Positions 17,002 through 25,252 of a stretch of 64,000 nucleotides of DNA are shown here, piece after piece (positions within the stretch are counted from its first letter, which is position 1; each line of letters starts with the position of its first letter). The stretch comes from Anaerolineae bacterium. GTDB lineage: Bacteria; Chloroflexota; Anaerolineae; Aggregatilineales; Phototrophicaceae. The stretch lies in contig JAJEBY010000016.1 of the NCBI GenBank assembly GCA_022822305.1, positions 248,001 through 312,000 of the forward strand, in the 5' to 3' direction. The notes below the pieces were generated by a model. That model was not told where the DNA came from. It worked only from the letters and a program-made list of their open reading frames with translations, and ran no database searches. A program made the position numbers and the translations under genes.

Positions 17002-18420
17002 ATGGTACATATCGATCGTTCGATTTTCAGAAAATACGACATCCGCGGCACCGCCACCGGCATCTTGCCGCAATTGACGCCAGCAGTCGCCTTTCTTGTC
17101 GGCAAAGCCTTGGGTACCTATCTGCCGCGTCAGTTTGGCACGCGACGCATATTTGTGGGTTCGGACAATCGGCTGTCGTCCGGCCCCCTAAAGGCCGCGG
17201 CGATTGAAGGCTTGGCATCAACCGGTTTGCCCGTCACCGATATCGGCGAGGTCTTGACGCCAACGGTGTACTTCGCCTCGGCATCCTATGGAGATTCCGG
17301 CGCGGGCGTGATGATCACGGGCAGCCACCTGGATACGCGCTACAACGGCATCAAGATGGCCTTCGGCAAGCTGGCGCTTGCCGGCGAACAGATCCAGGAC
17401 CTGCTGAGCATCATTGATGAAGCCGCGTTTGCAGCCGGCGAGACCGATGTTTCCGAAGACCCAACCATGATCAACAAACACATGATCGCCATTCAGAGCA
17501 AAGTGCATATGGCCAAGCCCATGCACGTCGTTCTCGACGCTGGCAACGGCTTGTCCGGCGCTTATCTGCCGCCCGTGCTCCGCGCGCTCGGTCTGGAGGT
17601 GGAATGCCTCTATTGCGAGCCCGATGGCAACTTCCCCAATCACCTGCCCAATCCCGAAGATCCGGAAATGACACGCGACCTCGAAGCCAAAGTTGTTGAG
17701 CTTGGCGCTGATCTGGGTTTGGCCTTTGATGGCGATAGCGACCGCTGCGGTTTCATCGACAATCGCGGGCATCACATTGCCGCCGACCGCTTGCTGGCGC
17801 TCCTGGCGCGCGATCTGCTCAGCCGACATCCCAACACGCCGGTCGTCTTTGACGTCAAAGCCTCGCAGGCGCTCCCGGACGAGATCAAGCGTTATGGCGG
17901 CAAGCCGGTCATGTGGAAATCCGGTCATAGCCTGATGAAGCAGAAGATGAATGAGATCGGCTCGTTGCTCGGCGGCGAAGTCAGCGGACACCTCTTCATC
18001 GGCGAAGATTATTACGGTTTCGACGACGCGCCGCTGGTCGCGCTGAAAACCCTGGAGATCATCAGCAAATCGAACAAGACCATCGCCGAAATCTTCGATG
18101 AGATACCTAAACTTGTCGCCACGCCGGAAATCGTCTTGTCCACACCGGACGATCTGAAGTTCAATATGATCGACGAAATGACAGCCAGCCTGCAAAACGA
18201 CTACGAAGTGGTGACCGTCGACGGCGCGCGCGTGATTTTCGACAGCGGCTGGGGGCTGGTCCGCGCCAGCAATACTCAACCCGCAGTGACGCTGCGCTTC
18301 GAGGCTTATACCCGCGAACAAATCGCGTCCTACATGGGAGTCTTCAAGCAGCTTCTGAACAAATATCCAAAGATCGACCAAAGCAACTTTGACGCGCAGA
18401 TCGCGGCCTTTAGCGACTGA
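17002..18420 (+). CDS. Phosphomannomutase/phosphoglucomutase-type phosphohexomutase
   Basis: Alpha-D-phosphohexomutase interconverting sugar 1- and 6-phosphates, feeding nucleotide-sugar and glycan synthesis. The 472-residue product has the substrate-phosphate loop RASNTQPAVTLRFEA near the C-terminus, the metal loop FDGDSDRCGF (about 247) and the sugar loop GEVSGHLF (about 325). It also has the active-site phosphoserine loop in altered form: TGSHLDTRYNGIK where the family has TASHNP-x-x-x-NG-x-K. The Ser and His are kept, while Asn-Pro is Leu-Asp. The N-terminus IFRKYDIRG is typical. ATG 17002 has a GAGGGG ribosome-binding site. Specificity between mannose and glucose cannot be read from sequence. 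Confidence 0.93.
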   Translation: MVHIDRSIFRKYDIRGTATGILPQLTPAVAFLVGKALGTYLPRQFGTRRIFVGSDNRLSSGPLKAAAIEGLASTGLPVTDIGEVLTPTVYFASASYGDSGAGVMITGSHLDTRYNGIKMAFGKLALAGEQIQDLLSIIDEAAFAAGETDVSEDPTMINKHMIAIQSKVHMAKPMHVVLDAGNGLSGAYLPPVLRALGLEVECLYCEPDGNFPNHLPNPEDPEMTRDLEAKVVELGADLGLAFDGDSDRCGFIDNRGHHIAADRLLALLARDLLSRHPNTPVVFDVKASQALPDEIKRYGGKPVMWKSGHSLMKQKMNEIGSLLGGEVSGHLFIGEDYYGFDDAPLVALKTLEIISKSNKTIAEIFDEIPKLVATPEIVLSTPDDLKFNMIDEMTASLQNDYEVVTVDGARVIFDSGWGLVRASNTQPAVTLRFEAYTREQIASYMGVFKQLLNKYPKIDQSNFDAQIAAFSD

Positions 18421-18466
18421 AGTTCGCGCGCGCTAGCTATTGCGCTGCGCGGCTCGCGCTCATGCC

Positions 18467-19171
18467 ATGGCCGATCACTTCCGGCATATCTACCGTCATC
18501 AGGCTGATCGCTACGACCGGCTGGTGGCGCGGGAAGATTATCAGGGCAATCTATTCGCCGCGCTCAATGACATTCGACCGCTGGACGGACTGAACGTAGT
18601 GGAGTTCGGCGCCGGGACCGGCCGCTTGACGCGCCTGCTCTCGGTGATGGTTGATCGGGTCTACGCCTTCGATATCGAGCAATCCATGCTTTCGCGAGCG
18701 CGAGAGTCTCTGTCGACGACAGGTATGCGCAATTGGTCGCTGGCGCGAGGCGACAACCATCGCATGCCGGTCAAGTCTGGCGCGGCCGATCTGGTCATTG
18801 AGGGCTGGAGCTTCGGGCACGTCACCGAGTGGTTCAGTGACAACTGGCGCCATCACATTGATGCGATGTTGGCTGAAATGCAGCGCATCGCCAGGCGCGG
18901 CGGCGTCGCCATCCTCATTGAGACCATGGGCACGGGCGCGCGACAGCCGATGCCGCCCGCGGAAGCGCTAGCGCAACTCTACGAGTACTGGCAGATTCAG
19001 CACGGTTTCAATTACCGCTGGATTCGCACGGATTTCCATTTCGCCTCGTCGACGGAAGCCGCCGAATTGATGCCCTTCTTCTTCGGAGAAGCGCTGGCCC
19101 GGCGCGCCTTGCAAGGGGGCAAGGTCATCGTGCCGGAGTGCACCGGCATCTGGTGGAAGCGCTTTGGCTAG
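18467..19171 (+). CDS. Class I SAM-dependent methyltransferase, unknown substrate
   Basis: About 234 residues with the Rossmann-fold methyltransferase motif I VVEFGAGTGRLTRLL (near residue 45), an acidic motif II in VYAFDIEQSMLSRA, and a motif III-like segment in ADLVIEGWSFGHV. This is the Methyltransf_11/25 type. The C-terminal third (FNYRWIRTDFHFASSTEAAEL and an aromatic end) presumably binds the substrate, which I cannot name. An ATG start at 18467 is preferred over a TTG at 18440. It stands alone after the phosphohexomutase and converges on a small membrane-protein gene. Confidence 0.88.
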   Translation: MADHFRHIYRHQADRYDRLVAREDYQGNLFAALNDIRPLDGLNVVEFGAGTGRLTRLLSVMVDRVYAFDIEQSMLSRARESLSTTGMRNWSLARGDNHRMPVKSGAADLVIEGWSFGHVTEWFSDNWRHHIDAMLAEMQRIARRGGVAILIETMGTGARQPMPPAEALAQLYEYWQIQHGFNYRWIRTDFHFASSTEAAELMPFFFGEALARRALQGGKVIVPECTGIWWKRFG

Positions 19172-19179
19172 CCTCGGCT

Positions 19180-19491
19180 CTAAAACGGAGGCGGCGGCGA
19201 GATGCCCTGCGCCAGATAATTGAAAAGACTTAAGGCGGAGAAAATTACGATCCCCAGCGCCGCCAGCAGCGCGCCATATATGATCTGCCGCCTGTCCCAT
19301 TGGCGCGTCCGTTGCAGCGGCCGATTGGACTGGCTGCGCCGCAGATGTCTTTGCCAGCTGCGATCGCGATCGAAAATTAGTATCAATCCCCAGGCGATGA
19401 GAGGGAAACCAAAAAACGCCCCGAAACACATGGCGGGAATCATGAGTCTTTTGCCGTTGTCGCGCGTTTGCCGACGCGACTCATACGACAA
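19180..19491 (-). CDS. Small two-span membrane protein, unknown function
   Basis: A product of about 103 residues. An N-terminal hydrophobic segment (MIPAMCFGAFFGFPLIAWGL) is followed by a basic, arginine-rich loop (RSWQRHLRRSQSNRPLQRTR). A second span (IIYGALLAALGIVIFSALSL) leads to a short proline-rich end (ISPPPPF). No family recognised. The start is uncertain: TTG 19491 gives the full form, while ATG 19443 removes 16 charged residues. It converges with the methyltransferase gene, 8 bases away, with no obvious terminator between. Confidence 0.55.
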   Translation of the reverse strand: MSYESRRQTRDNGKRLMIPAMCFGAFFGFPLIAWGLILIFDRDRSWQRHLRRSQSNRPLQRTRQWDRRQIIYGALLAALGIVIFSALSLFNYLAQGISPPPPF

Positions 19492-19575
19492 ATCCGCGGC
19501 TCATGCGTAGACAATTTTGCAGGAGCAGACAGCAGCGCTTGCCGCATGCGCCGGCTATCGCCATGGACGGCAGTT

Positions 19576-19603
19576 TTGCGCGAGGGGCAATTTGGGCTAT
19601 TAT
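19576..19603 (+). promoter_or_regulatory. Candidate sigma-70 promoter of the 19692-21889 gene pair
   Basis: TTGCGC (19576-19581), a 16-base spacer and TATTAT (19598-19603), about 90 bases before the next plus-strand start. This is the best promoter-like sequence in the gap 19492-19691. Confidence 0.4.
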
Positions 19604-19691
19604 GATGCGATGAGCGCATGCTGTGATCGCTCTCCAGCGGCATCAATCACACAAACCTTCGTAAGAATGGCAATGGACCACAGGACCACGT

Positions 19692-20366
19692 ATGCAAAGC
19701 CTTAACGCGCCCGATCGGGCTCCCATTATTGAATTCGCGGTTGACAGAGAACACTCCGGCATGCGAACTATCGGCTGCGTAACCTTCCTCGTCGGCGCTG
19801 TCGTCAGCTATCTGATCTTGAATACCATTGTACCCAACGGCGGTCTGATTGTCGTTGGCGCCGCGCTGGCCATCGGGGTGAGTCTGACTTACCTGGCGGA
19901 TTTTCTCAGCAAGCGATACTGGCCCAGCAATCGCTATGTGCAGTTTCTTGATGACCTCATCACCCTGGTCAAAGGCGACCTCGTGCAAGGCGAGATTGAC
20001 GCGGGACGCAATGTCAATCTGCTGATGTGGCATTTCCAAGCCAAGCGGCACCCCCGCGTGCCCAAAGGATGGTATGTCGTCGCCAACGCGCTGGAACAAG
20101 ACGACAACTACATCATCACCTATACCATCGCCTCGCCAACCGATTTTGACTCGATGCCGCTATCCCGTCTGTCCACACAGTTCCAACGCAAACGCGACAA
20201 GAAAGACGACAGTCGCGATTTGCGCAAGGCCGGCAGTGTGCGCCGTATCGAAAAGGCGGAATTCCATCGCGCCGATTTGGGCGCCGAAATGTCGGTGGAA
20301 GATTACCACGCCTATCTCGATTATCTCGCGGATACCTATACGTCGTGGATGCCTAAAGACAAATGA
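19692..20366 (+). CDS. Membrane-anchored protein of unknown function
   Basis: I do not recognise a family. The 224-residue product has two adjacent hydrophobic spans (GCVTFLVGAVVSYLILNTIV and GGLIVVGAALAIGVSLTYLA, residues about 28-70). A cytoplasmic-looking soluble part follows, containing a charged linker (FQRKRDKKDDSRDLRKAGSVRR) and a C-terminal helix rich in Tyr and Asp (MSVEDYHAYLDYLADTY). The stop codon overlaps the next gene's start (ATGA at 20363-20366), so the two are translationally coupled. A membrane adaptor serving the secreted partner protein is a possibility only. Confidence 0.8.
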   Translation: MQSLNAPDRAPIIEFAVDREHSGMRTIGCVTFLVGAVVSYLILNTIVPNGGLIVVGAALAIGVSLTYLADFLSKRYWPSNRYVQFLDDLITLVKGDLVQGEIDAGRNVNLLMWHFQAKRHPRVPKGWYVVANALEQDDNYIITYTIASPTDFDSMPLSRLSTQFQRKRDKKDDSRDLRKAGSVRRIEKAEFHRADLGAEMSVEDYHAYLDYLADTYTSWMPKDK

Positions 20367-21889
20367 CGATTCATCGCGGATGGGTTTCCGTCTGCATCAT
20401 ATTTCTGGTTTCAGCGTTATCGCTTCGCGCGCAGGAGCGCTCCATCCATTTGCGCGATCGGGTCGAAGCGACGCTGTCCGCCGGCCAATCCCATCAATAT
20501 CAGCTTGCCGTTCCCGAGCAGACCTTGCTGTCGCTCCGCGTCAAGTCGCTTGAGGGATCGCTGGATCCGGTGCTGCAGGTCTTCAACAGTGACGGCGCAG
20601 AAGTCATCGCTGATGACGATGTCGCCTATCCCGATCAATTGGATGCCCTTGTTCAGGCGATAGTGATGCCGCGTTCGGATATCTATACGCTGCGCGTCAG
20701 CGGTTTCGCCGATTCCAGCGGCGCCTACAGTATCGAGGTCTTGCCGGGATTCGACACGCTGAGATTACGGCAAGACGCGCCCTCGCCCGATGACTGGGAA
20801 GTGCTGTATGGCGTGGCCGATTTGGCGCGGATCGCGGAAGGCCAGTTGCAGATCAACATGGAAGGACTGGATCTGTCGGCGACCGTGCTCAGCAAGCGAT
20901 TCCCAACGGAGTCGGACTATTATTTTGAAGTTCATTTCACGCGGATTTCGTCGACAGCGCCCGATGGACAAATCGGCCTCGTTTTTCGATACCAACGACC
21001 GGAACTCAATACGCGTCTCTTGCTCAGCCAGCGGGGATTCTGGCGCGTGGAACGAATCGATGAGGGCGAGATTGTCGTCGTGCGCGATTGGAACACACAT
21101 CCCGCCATTAGCGCCGGCCAAACCGACCTTCGCCTGGGTATCCTGGCCAGCGGTCAGCACTTTGATGTTGTCTACAACGGACAAGTCGTTGGCTCCTTTG
21201 ACGATCCACTTACACAAGCGACCGGCGGCGTCGGCATCGCCATGCACACGTCCGATGTCTTCGGCAGCCGCTTGTCCTTCGCCGTGACCGACGCCCTGAT
21301 GACCGTGCCAACGCGTTCGGCGGACGGTCTCGTCGTTCCCGAGCAGCTGATCGCGAAAGGGCGGCTGGCGCTGGCTAACGCGCTGTCTCGTCTGCAGTTG
21401 ATTCCGGCCGACTGGCAATTCAGATTGTCCTTGGAAGCAAGCACAGTCCGACACTCGTCGGTCGGGGTCACGCCGTTCTTGCTTGGCGGCGGCGTCAGCT
21501 TCGGCGAGTTCGCGCTTGGCGCCAAACTCAACGCGCAACTTTCTGACGCCGCCAATGGCGGTTGCGGGCTTATCTTCAGCGTCGCTGATGATATGCGCTA
21601 CAGCCTTGCCTATCTGACCGCCGATGGCGATTACGGGGTATCACGCCGCGACGGCGACGGTTTTGCGCCGGGCATCTATGGCAAGCGCGACAACGTCGAT
21701 CTGGACGGGCGCGAGCTGCTGCTGATCGCGCATGGCGAAAATCTTCATTATTTTCTCGATGGCGAACATGCCGGCAGCATGCCATATCAAGCATCGGCCG
21801 GGCGCGTGGGCATCGCCGCCGTCAATTTCCAGCCGGTGCTCACCGACTGCCTGTTTGAGGATCTCTGGGTTCTCAGCCTGGATGAGTGA
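20363..21889 (+). CDS. Secreted PPC-like and concanavalin-like domain protein
   Basis: An exported 508-residue protein. Residues 1-23 are a signal peptide ending SALSLRAQ. Residues about 27-125 look like a bacterial pre-peptidase C-terminal (PPC) beta-sandwich (LSAGQSHQYQLAVPEQTLLS, DPVLQVFNSDGAEV, YTLRVSGFADSSGAYSIEV). The rest holds two concanavalin/LamG-like beta-jelly-roll repeats. Each has a strand such as GQIGLVFRY or GCGLIFSV and a closing pattern, GGVGIAMHTS in one and GRVGIAAVNFQ in the other, which supports an internal duplication. No catalytic residues are apparent, so binding or scaffolding outside the cell is more likely than hydrolysis. Starts inside the stop of the upstream membrane protein gene. 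Confidence 0.82.
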   Translation: MTIHRGWVSVCIIFLVSALSLRAQERSIHLRDRVEATLSAGQSHQYQLAVPEQTLLSLRVKSLEGSLDPVLQVFNSDGAEVIADDDVAYPDQLDALVQAIVMPRSDIYTLRVSGFADSSGAYSIEVLPGFDTLRLRQDAPSPDDWEVLYGVADLARIAEGQLQINMEGLDLSATVLSKRFPTESDYYFEVHFTRISSTAPDGQIGLVFRYQRPELNTRLLLSQRGFWRVERIDEGEIVVVRDWNTHPAISAGQTDLRLGILASGQHFDVVYNGQVVGSFDDPLTQATGGVGIAMHTSDVFGSRLSFAVTDALMTVPTRSADGLVVPEQLIAKGRLALANALSRLQLIPADWQFRLSLEASTVRHSSVGVTPFLLGGGVSFGEFALGAKLNAQLSDAANGGCGLIFSVADDMRYSLAYLTADGDYGVSRRDGDGFAPGIYGKRDNVDLDGRELLLIAHGENLHYFLDGEHAGSMPYQASAGRVGIAAVNFQPVLTDCLFEDLWVLSLDE

Positions 21890-21914
21890 ATCTCGCGCTA
21901 GCGCCTACATCAGA

Positions 21915-21940
21915 AAAGCCCCGCCGAACAGCGAGGCTTT
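21915..21940. terminator. Hairpin terminator between convergent genes
   Basis: A 10-bp stem with one mismatch (21915-21924 pairing with 21931-21940) and a 6-base loop sits in the 80-base gap between two converging genes. On the minus strand the stem is followed by TTTT, on the plus strand by TTTGCGTT. It probably serves the minus-strand glycosidase best and may act in both directions. Confidence 0.65.
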
Positions 21941-21969
21941 GCGTTGCGGAATCCAATTCAGCGAGCAGT

Positions 21970-23433
21970 CTAGCCGCCGCCCATCACTTGCCCCAGCGCA
22001 CCGCAGGCCGGGCAGCTGCCGTCAGGCCGGATGATGGCGTACCCGCCTTGAGGATCGGCGCCCCAGAGGTCAAAGTTGACGTTCCATATGATCATCATTG
22101 AGACGCGCGAGTCTTGAGCTGACAGCGCGGCCGCCTGCGCCAGCCACTCGGCTTGCTGAGCCACGGTCACATTGTTCGCCCACGAGAAGCTCGCCGGTAT
22201 TGGCGTGCCGAATCCCTCTCCGCTCAAGTATCCCAGTTCCGTCCAGCAAATGCTCTTGCCGGGGAAAAACTGGGCGCCCCGCTCCAGCATAGACCCGAAA
22301 TACCGCGTCGGGTAAGCGTCCCTTGGATCTCCCGTGTTCTGATTCGGGCTTAGGATGCCTTCGTTGTAATGCAGTCCGAGGCAATCCATATACTGCCCCG
22401 CGCCGGCTTGCGCCATCTGGCGCATGAAATTGTCGTCGTTGACCACAGCGCCCGGGAACGCGCCCTCGGCGCCGGTTGGCGCGGGAGCGGCGCTGATGAC
22501 CAGGGTCGCGCCATTGGCGGCTTTGATGGCATTATAGGCGCGAGCCAACATCTCCGTGTAGCGGGCGCCGCTGATATGCCCGGTCGGCCATTCATGATCG
22601 AGATTCGGTTCGTTCCAGACTTCAATGGCATCCGCGCCCGCACGCGCAAGCTCGCCCAGGAATGCGGCGTATTCATTGATGTAAGCGTCGAATTGATCCG
22701 GGACCAGGCGATTCTTGTCGCCCGCGACACTCAATAGCTGCTTGAAGCCCCGATTGTGGGCATCGGCGATCCAGGCTCTCGCGGTGTCTATGCCGCCGCT
22801 GGCGCCGTGCCTGAACTGCGATTTCACCCAGGTCATCCCGGCTGATTGCATGTGGCTCACGGTATTCGCGTCGAGACGAATCACCTGACCGCCCAGCCCG
22901 AAACCTGCAACATTGCCGGCGCCAACTACGGGAGCGGGCGCCTCCGGCTGAGCCTCGGTCGCTTCGGGCGCAGCTGCCTCTGCCGCGCTGGTCGGTCCGC
23001 CGTATGCCGGCGGCACGATCACCTCATCGCACAAGATGGCGTCAACCAGGTTATAGCTGACCCGCGCCTGAAATTCCCGGCCCGAGGCGTCCAGGATCGA
23101 AAAAGTGTAACCGAACAGCAGGTTGCCGCGCTTCTGCATGACCGGCACAGCATCCGTACAGTTGTCGATGCCGTAAGAACCGTAGAGAAAAAAACTTTCC
23201 GCTGTGCTCCAGTTGTCTTCATAAAAGCGCCAGCGCACTACCGTCAGTGGCCTGCCCAGTTCTTCTTCCATCAGATCCCGCGCGACCAGCAATGCCTGCT
23301 GCAAGGGGCTGCTCGATTCCGAGCGATCGTCAGTCTGCGCCCGCGCGCCCAGCAACGAAGCCGGCAATATCACCAACAGCAAAAATACCGCCAGTCGCTG
23401 CGCCATTCGATTCGTGACAAGTTGGTTTTGCAT
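21970..23433 (-). CDS. Secreted clan GH-A glycoside hydrolase
   Basis: Exported (signal peptide in residues about 1-33, ending LPASLLGARAQ), 487 residues. A unique N-terminal domain of about 120 residues is followed by an Ala/Glu/Pro-rich linker (TSAAEAAAPEATEAQPEAPA). The catalytic TIM barrel then has the two clan-A glutamates: acid/base in IEVWNEPN (near 272) and nucleophile in CWTELGYLS (near 398). The barrel resembles GH39/GH5-type enzymes; family and substrate cannot be fixed by eye. The final residues contain a C-x-x-C pair (SCPACGAL). ATG 23433 has an AGAGG ribosome-binding site. Monocistronic by context, with the shared terminator after it. Confidence 0.88.
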   Translation of the reverse strand: MQNQLVTNRMAQRLAVFLLLVILPASLLGARAQTDDRSESSSPLQQALLVARDLMEEELGRPLTVVRWRFYEDNWSTAESFFLYGSYGIDNCTDAVPVMQKRGNLLFGYTFSILDASGREFQARVSYNLVDAILCDEVIVPPAYGGPTSAAEAAAPEATEAQPEAPAPVVGAGNVAGFGLGGQVIRLDANTVSHMQSAGMTWVKSQFRHGASGGIDTARAWIADAHNRGFKQLLSVAGDKNRLVPDQFDAYINEYAAFLGELARAGADAIEVWNEPNLDHEWPTGHISGARYTEMLARAYNAIKAANGATLVISAAPAPTGAEGAFPGAVVNDDNFMRQMAQAGAGQYMDCLGLHYNEGILSPNQNTGDPRDAYPTRYFGSMLERGAQFFPGKSICWTELGYLSGEGFGTPIPASFSWANNVTVAQQAEWLAQAAALSAQDSRVSMMIIWNVNFDLWGADPQGGYAIIRPDGSCPACGALGQVMGGG

Positions 23434-23580
23434 CTTTGCCTCTTCAAACATTCAGTTGAATTCAAACGCTATTAGCATATCGAAAAGACGCAATATTACT
23501 ATACTGCGGTTGCCAGCGTCGGTCTGGCGGCGGGTGAATCGGTGGTTTGGCGAGGCATCGGTCGAATCAGCGCCGCTGGC

Positions 23581-25185
23581 TTAGGCTCGAGACTCGCTTT
23601 GTCGCGGACTCGCGCGCGGGATGGTGAAATAGAAAGTCGAGCCCTTGCCCAATTGACTCTTCACCGATGTTTGGCCGCCGTGGGCTTCGACGATTGCCTT
23701 GACCAGATACAGGCCAAGTCCGGTGCCTTTGGCATGCCGGGTCAACCTGTCGTCAACGCGATAGAAGCGCTCAAAGACTTTGTCCAGCTCATCTTGAGCG
23801 ATGCCGTGTCCCTCGTCACGCACAAATATCGTCACGTTGTTCACGTTGTAACGTCCGCCGATGGTGATCGTCTGGTCCGCGCCCGAGTATTTGATGGCGT
23901 TGGTCAGCAGATTGTCGATCACCTGCCGCAGTCGCTCTTCGTCACCCTGGATAACCGGAAAATCGGGCGGGAAGCTGAGCACAAATTGATGCGCGCTCTG
24001 CCCCTGAAGTCGGGCAACTGATCGCGCCGCCAGCGCAGCCAGGTCCGTTTCAGTGACCTTGAGTCGAACTTCTTGCGAAGCCTGAATCTTGCTCGCTGTC
24101 AGCAAGTCCTCCACCAAATGCGTCAGGCGGTCGGCTTCGTCTTCGATGATCGCCAGTTTCTCGCGCACGACGCTGTCGTCCCATTCGGCGTCATCGCGGC
24201 GCAAGGTGCTGGCGTAACCTTTGATAATCGCGATCGGCGTGCGCAGTTCGTGGTGCACGGTCGCAATGAAAACGGATTGCATTTCCTGGGCTTTGCGGAA
24301 GTTGGTGATGTCGCGAACGTTGGCGATGATGCTCGCCAGTCGGCCGTCTTCCGCCCGCAGGGGAGCGTAGGTGATGCCCAGGCTGACAGTCACGCCATCG
24401 CGCCGCCGCAGGTCGCCCTCGACGTATAAGGATTCGAAGCGACCGTTGTCCGATTCCGGCCGCGCCCAGCCCGTGGCCAGCGTGCTCTCCAAATCCAGAT
24501 TGTCCAGGCGCTGCCACCGAATCACCTCGGCTTTGGGTTTGTTGATGATCTCGTCCTTGCGCCAACCAGCCATACGCTCAAAGGCGAGATTCGCTTGCCG
24601 AAAGGTCAAATCCGGATTGAGAATGAAGACGCCGTCGCCGCTGTTGCTGAGGATCGCCTCGAGCCGTTGATGCTCTTGATTGAGCCGGCCATAGAGCTGC
24701 GCGTTGTGTACCGCGATGGCGGCTTGATCGGCGAAACTCTGCAAGGTACTCACATCTTCGGGCGTGATTTCCGTGTGATACGAGCGAAAGACGATCAACA
24801 GGCCCAGCGGTCTGCGAGCGAAGACCAGCGGCATCGCGACGGATTGCGCCAGACGGCTATCAATGGTCTCCGCCATTTCGCGCAGCTTGGCGTTGAGATA
24901 CTCGCGGCTGAATCCGCCTTCATCTTCGGGATTCATCAGCTCCTGCAGTTTCTCGTTCAGTTCGGGCACGAGGGCTTCGTTGATGCCGGTATAGGCGCGC
25001 AGGTCGAAGCGGTTCTCGTGTTCGTCGCGCAGCGCGATGATGCCTATCCGCCCCGCCAGCATCACCACCGAGGCGTGCAATACGCGGCGCAAAACCTCGC
25101 CCAGATCCAGCTGCGCGGTGATGGCGCGGGTGATCTCCAGCAAGAAGTCTCGCTGCTGCGTTCGCAGATCGGGTCGCATCAACAT
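23581..25185 (-). CDS. Cytosolic GAF-PAS sensor histidine kinase
   Basis: 534-residue kinase with no membrane span, so it should sense an internal signal. Domains in order: GAF (residues about 15-165, ending ADQAAIAVHNAQLY), PAS/PAC (about 175-295, ILSNSGDGVFILNPDLTFRQ), HisKA with the H-box ATVHHELRTPIAIIKGYAST (His near 309) and HATPase_c (about 410-525; N-box VIDNLLTNAIKYS, G1 VRDEGHGIAQ, F-box VFERFYRVDDR, G2 GTGLGLYLVKAI). All catalytic boxes are intact. No response regulator gene is next to it, so the partner is unknown; the distant atypical regulator at 9915 lacks the Asp it would need. Confidence 0.94.
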   Translation of the reverse strand: MLMRPDLRTQQRDFLLEITRAITAQLDLGEVLRRVLHASVVMLAGRIGIIALRDEHENRFDLRAYTGINEALVPELNEKLQELMNPEDEGGFSREYLNAKLREMAETIDSRLAQSVAMPLVFARRPLGLLIVFRSYHTEITPEDVSTLQSFADQAAIAVHNAQLYGRLNQEHQRLEAILSNSGDGVFILNPDLTFRQANLAFERMAGWRKDEIINKPKAEVIRWQRLDNLDLESTLATGWARPESDNGRFESLYVEGDLRRRDGVTVSLGITYAPLRAEDGRLASIIANVRDITNFRKAQEMQSVFIATVHHELRTPIAIIKGYASTLRRDDAEWDDSVVREKLAIIEDEADRLTHLVEDLLTASKIQASQEVRLKVTETDLAALAARSVARLQGQSAHQFVLSFPPDFPVIQGDEERLRQVIDNLLTNAIKYSGADQTITIGGRYNVNNVTIFVRDEGHGIAQDELDKVFERFYRVDDRLTRHAKGTGLGLYLVKAIVEAHGGQTSVKSQLGKGSTFYFTIPRASPRQSESRA

Positions 25186-25252
25186 GATTTGATTGTATCA
25201 CGCGCCGGGTTCGAGGACATGGCGCCGGGGCCGGCCTGCATCGCCGCCGGAC

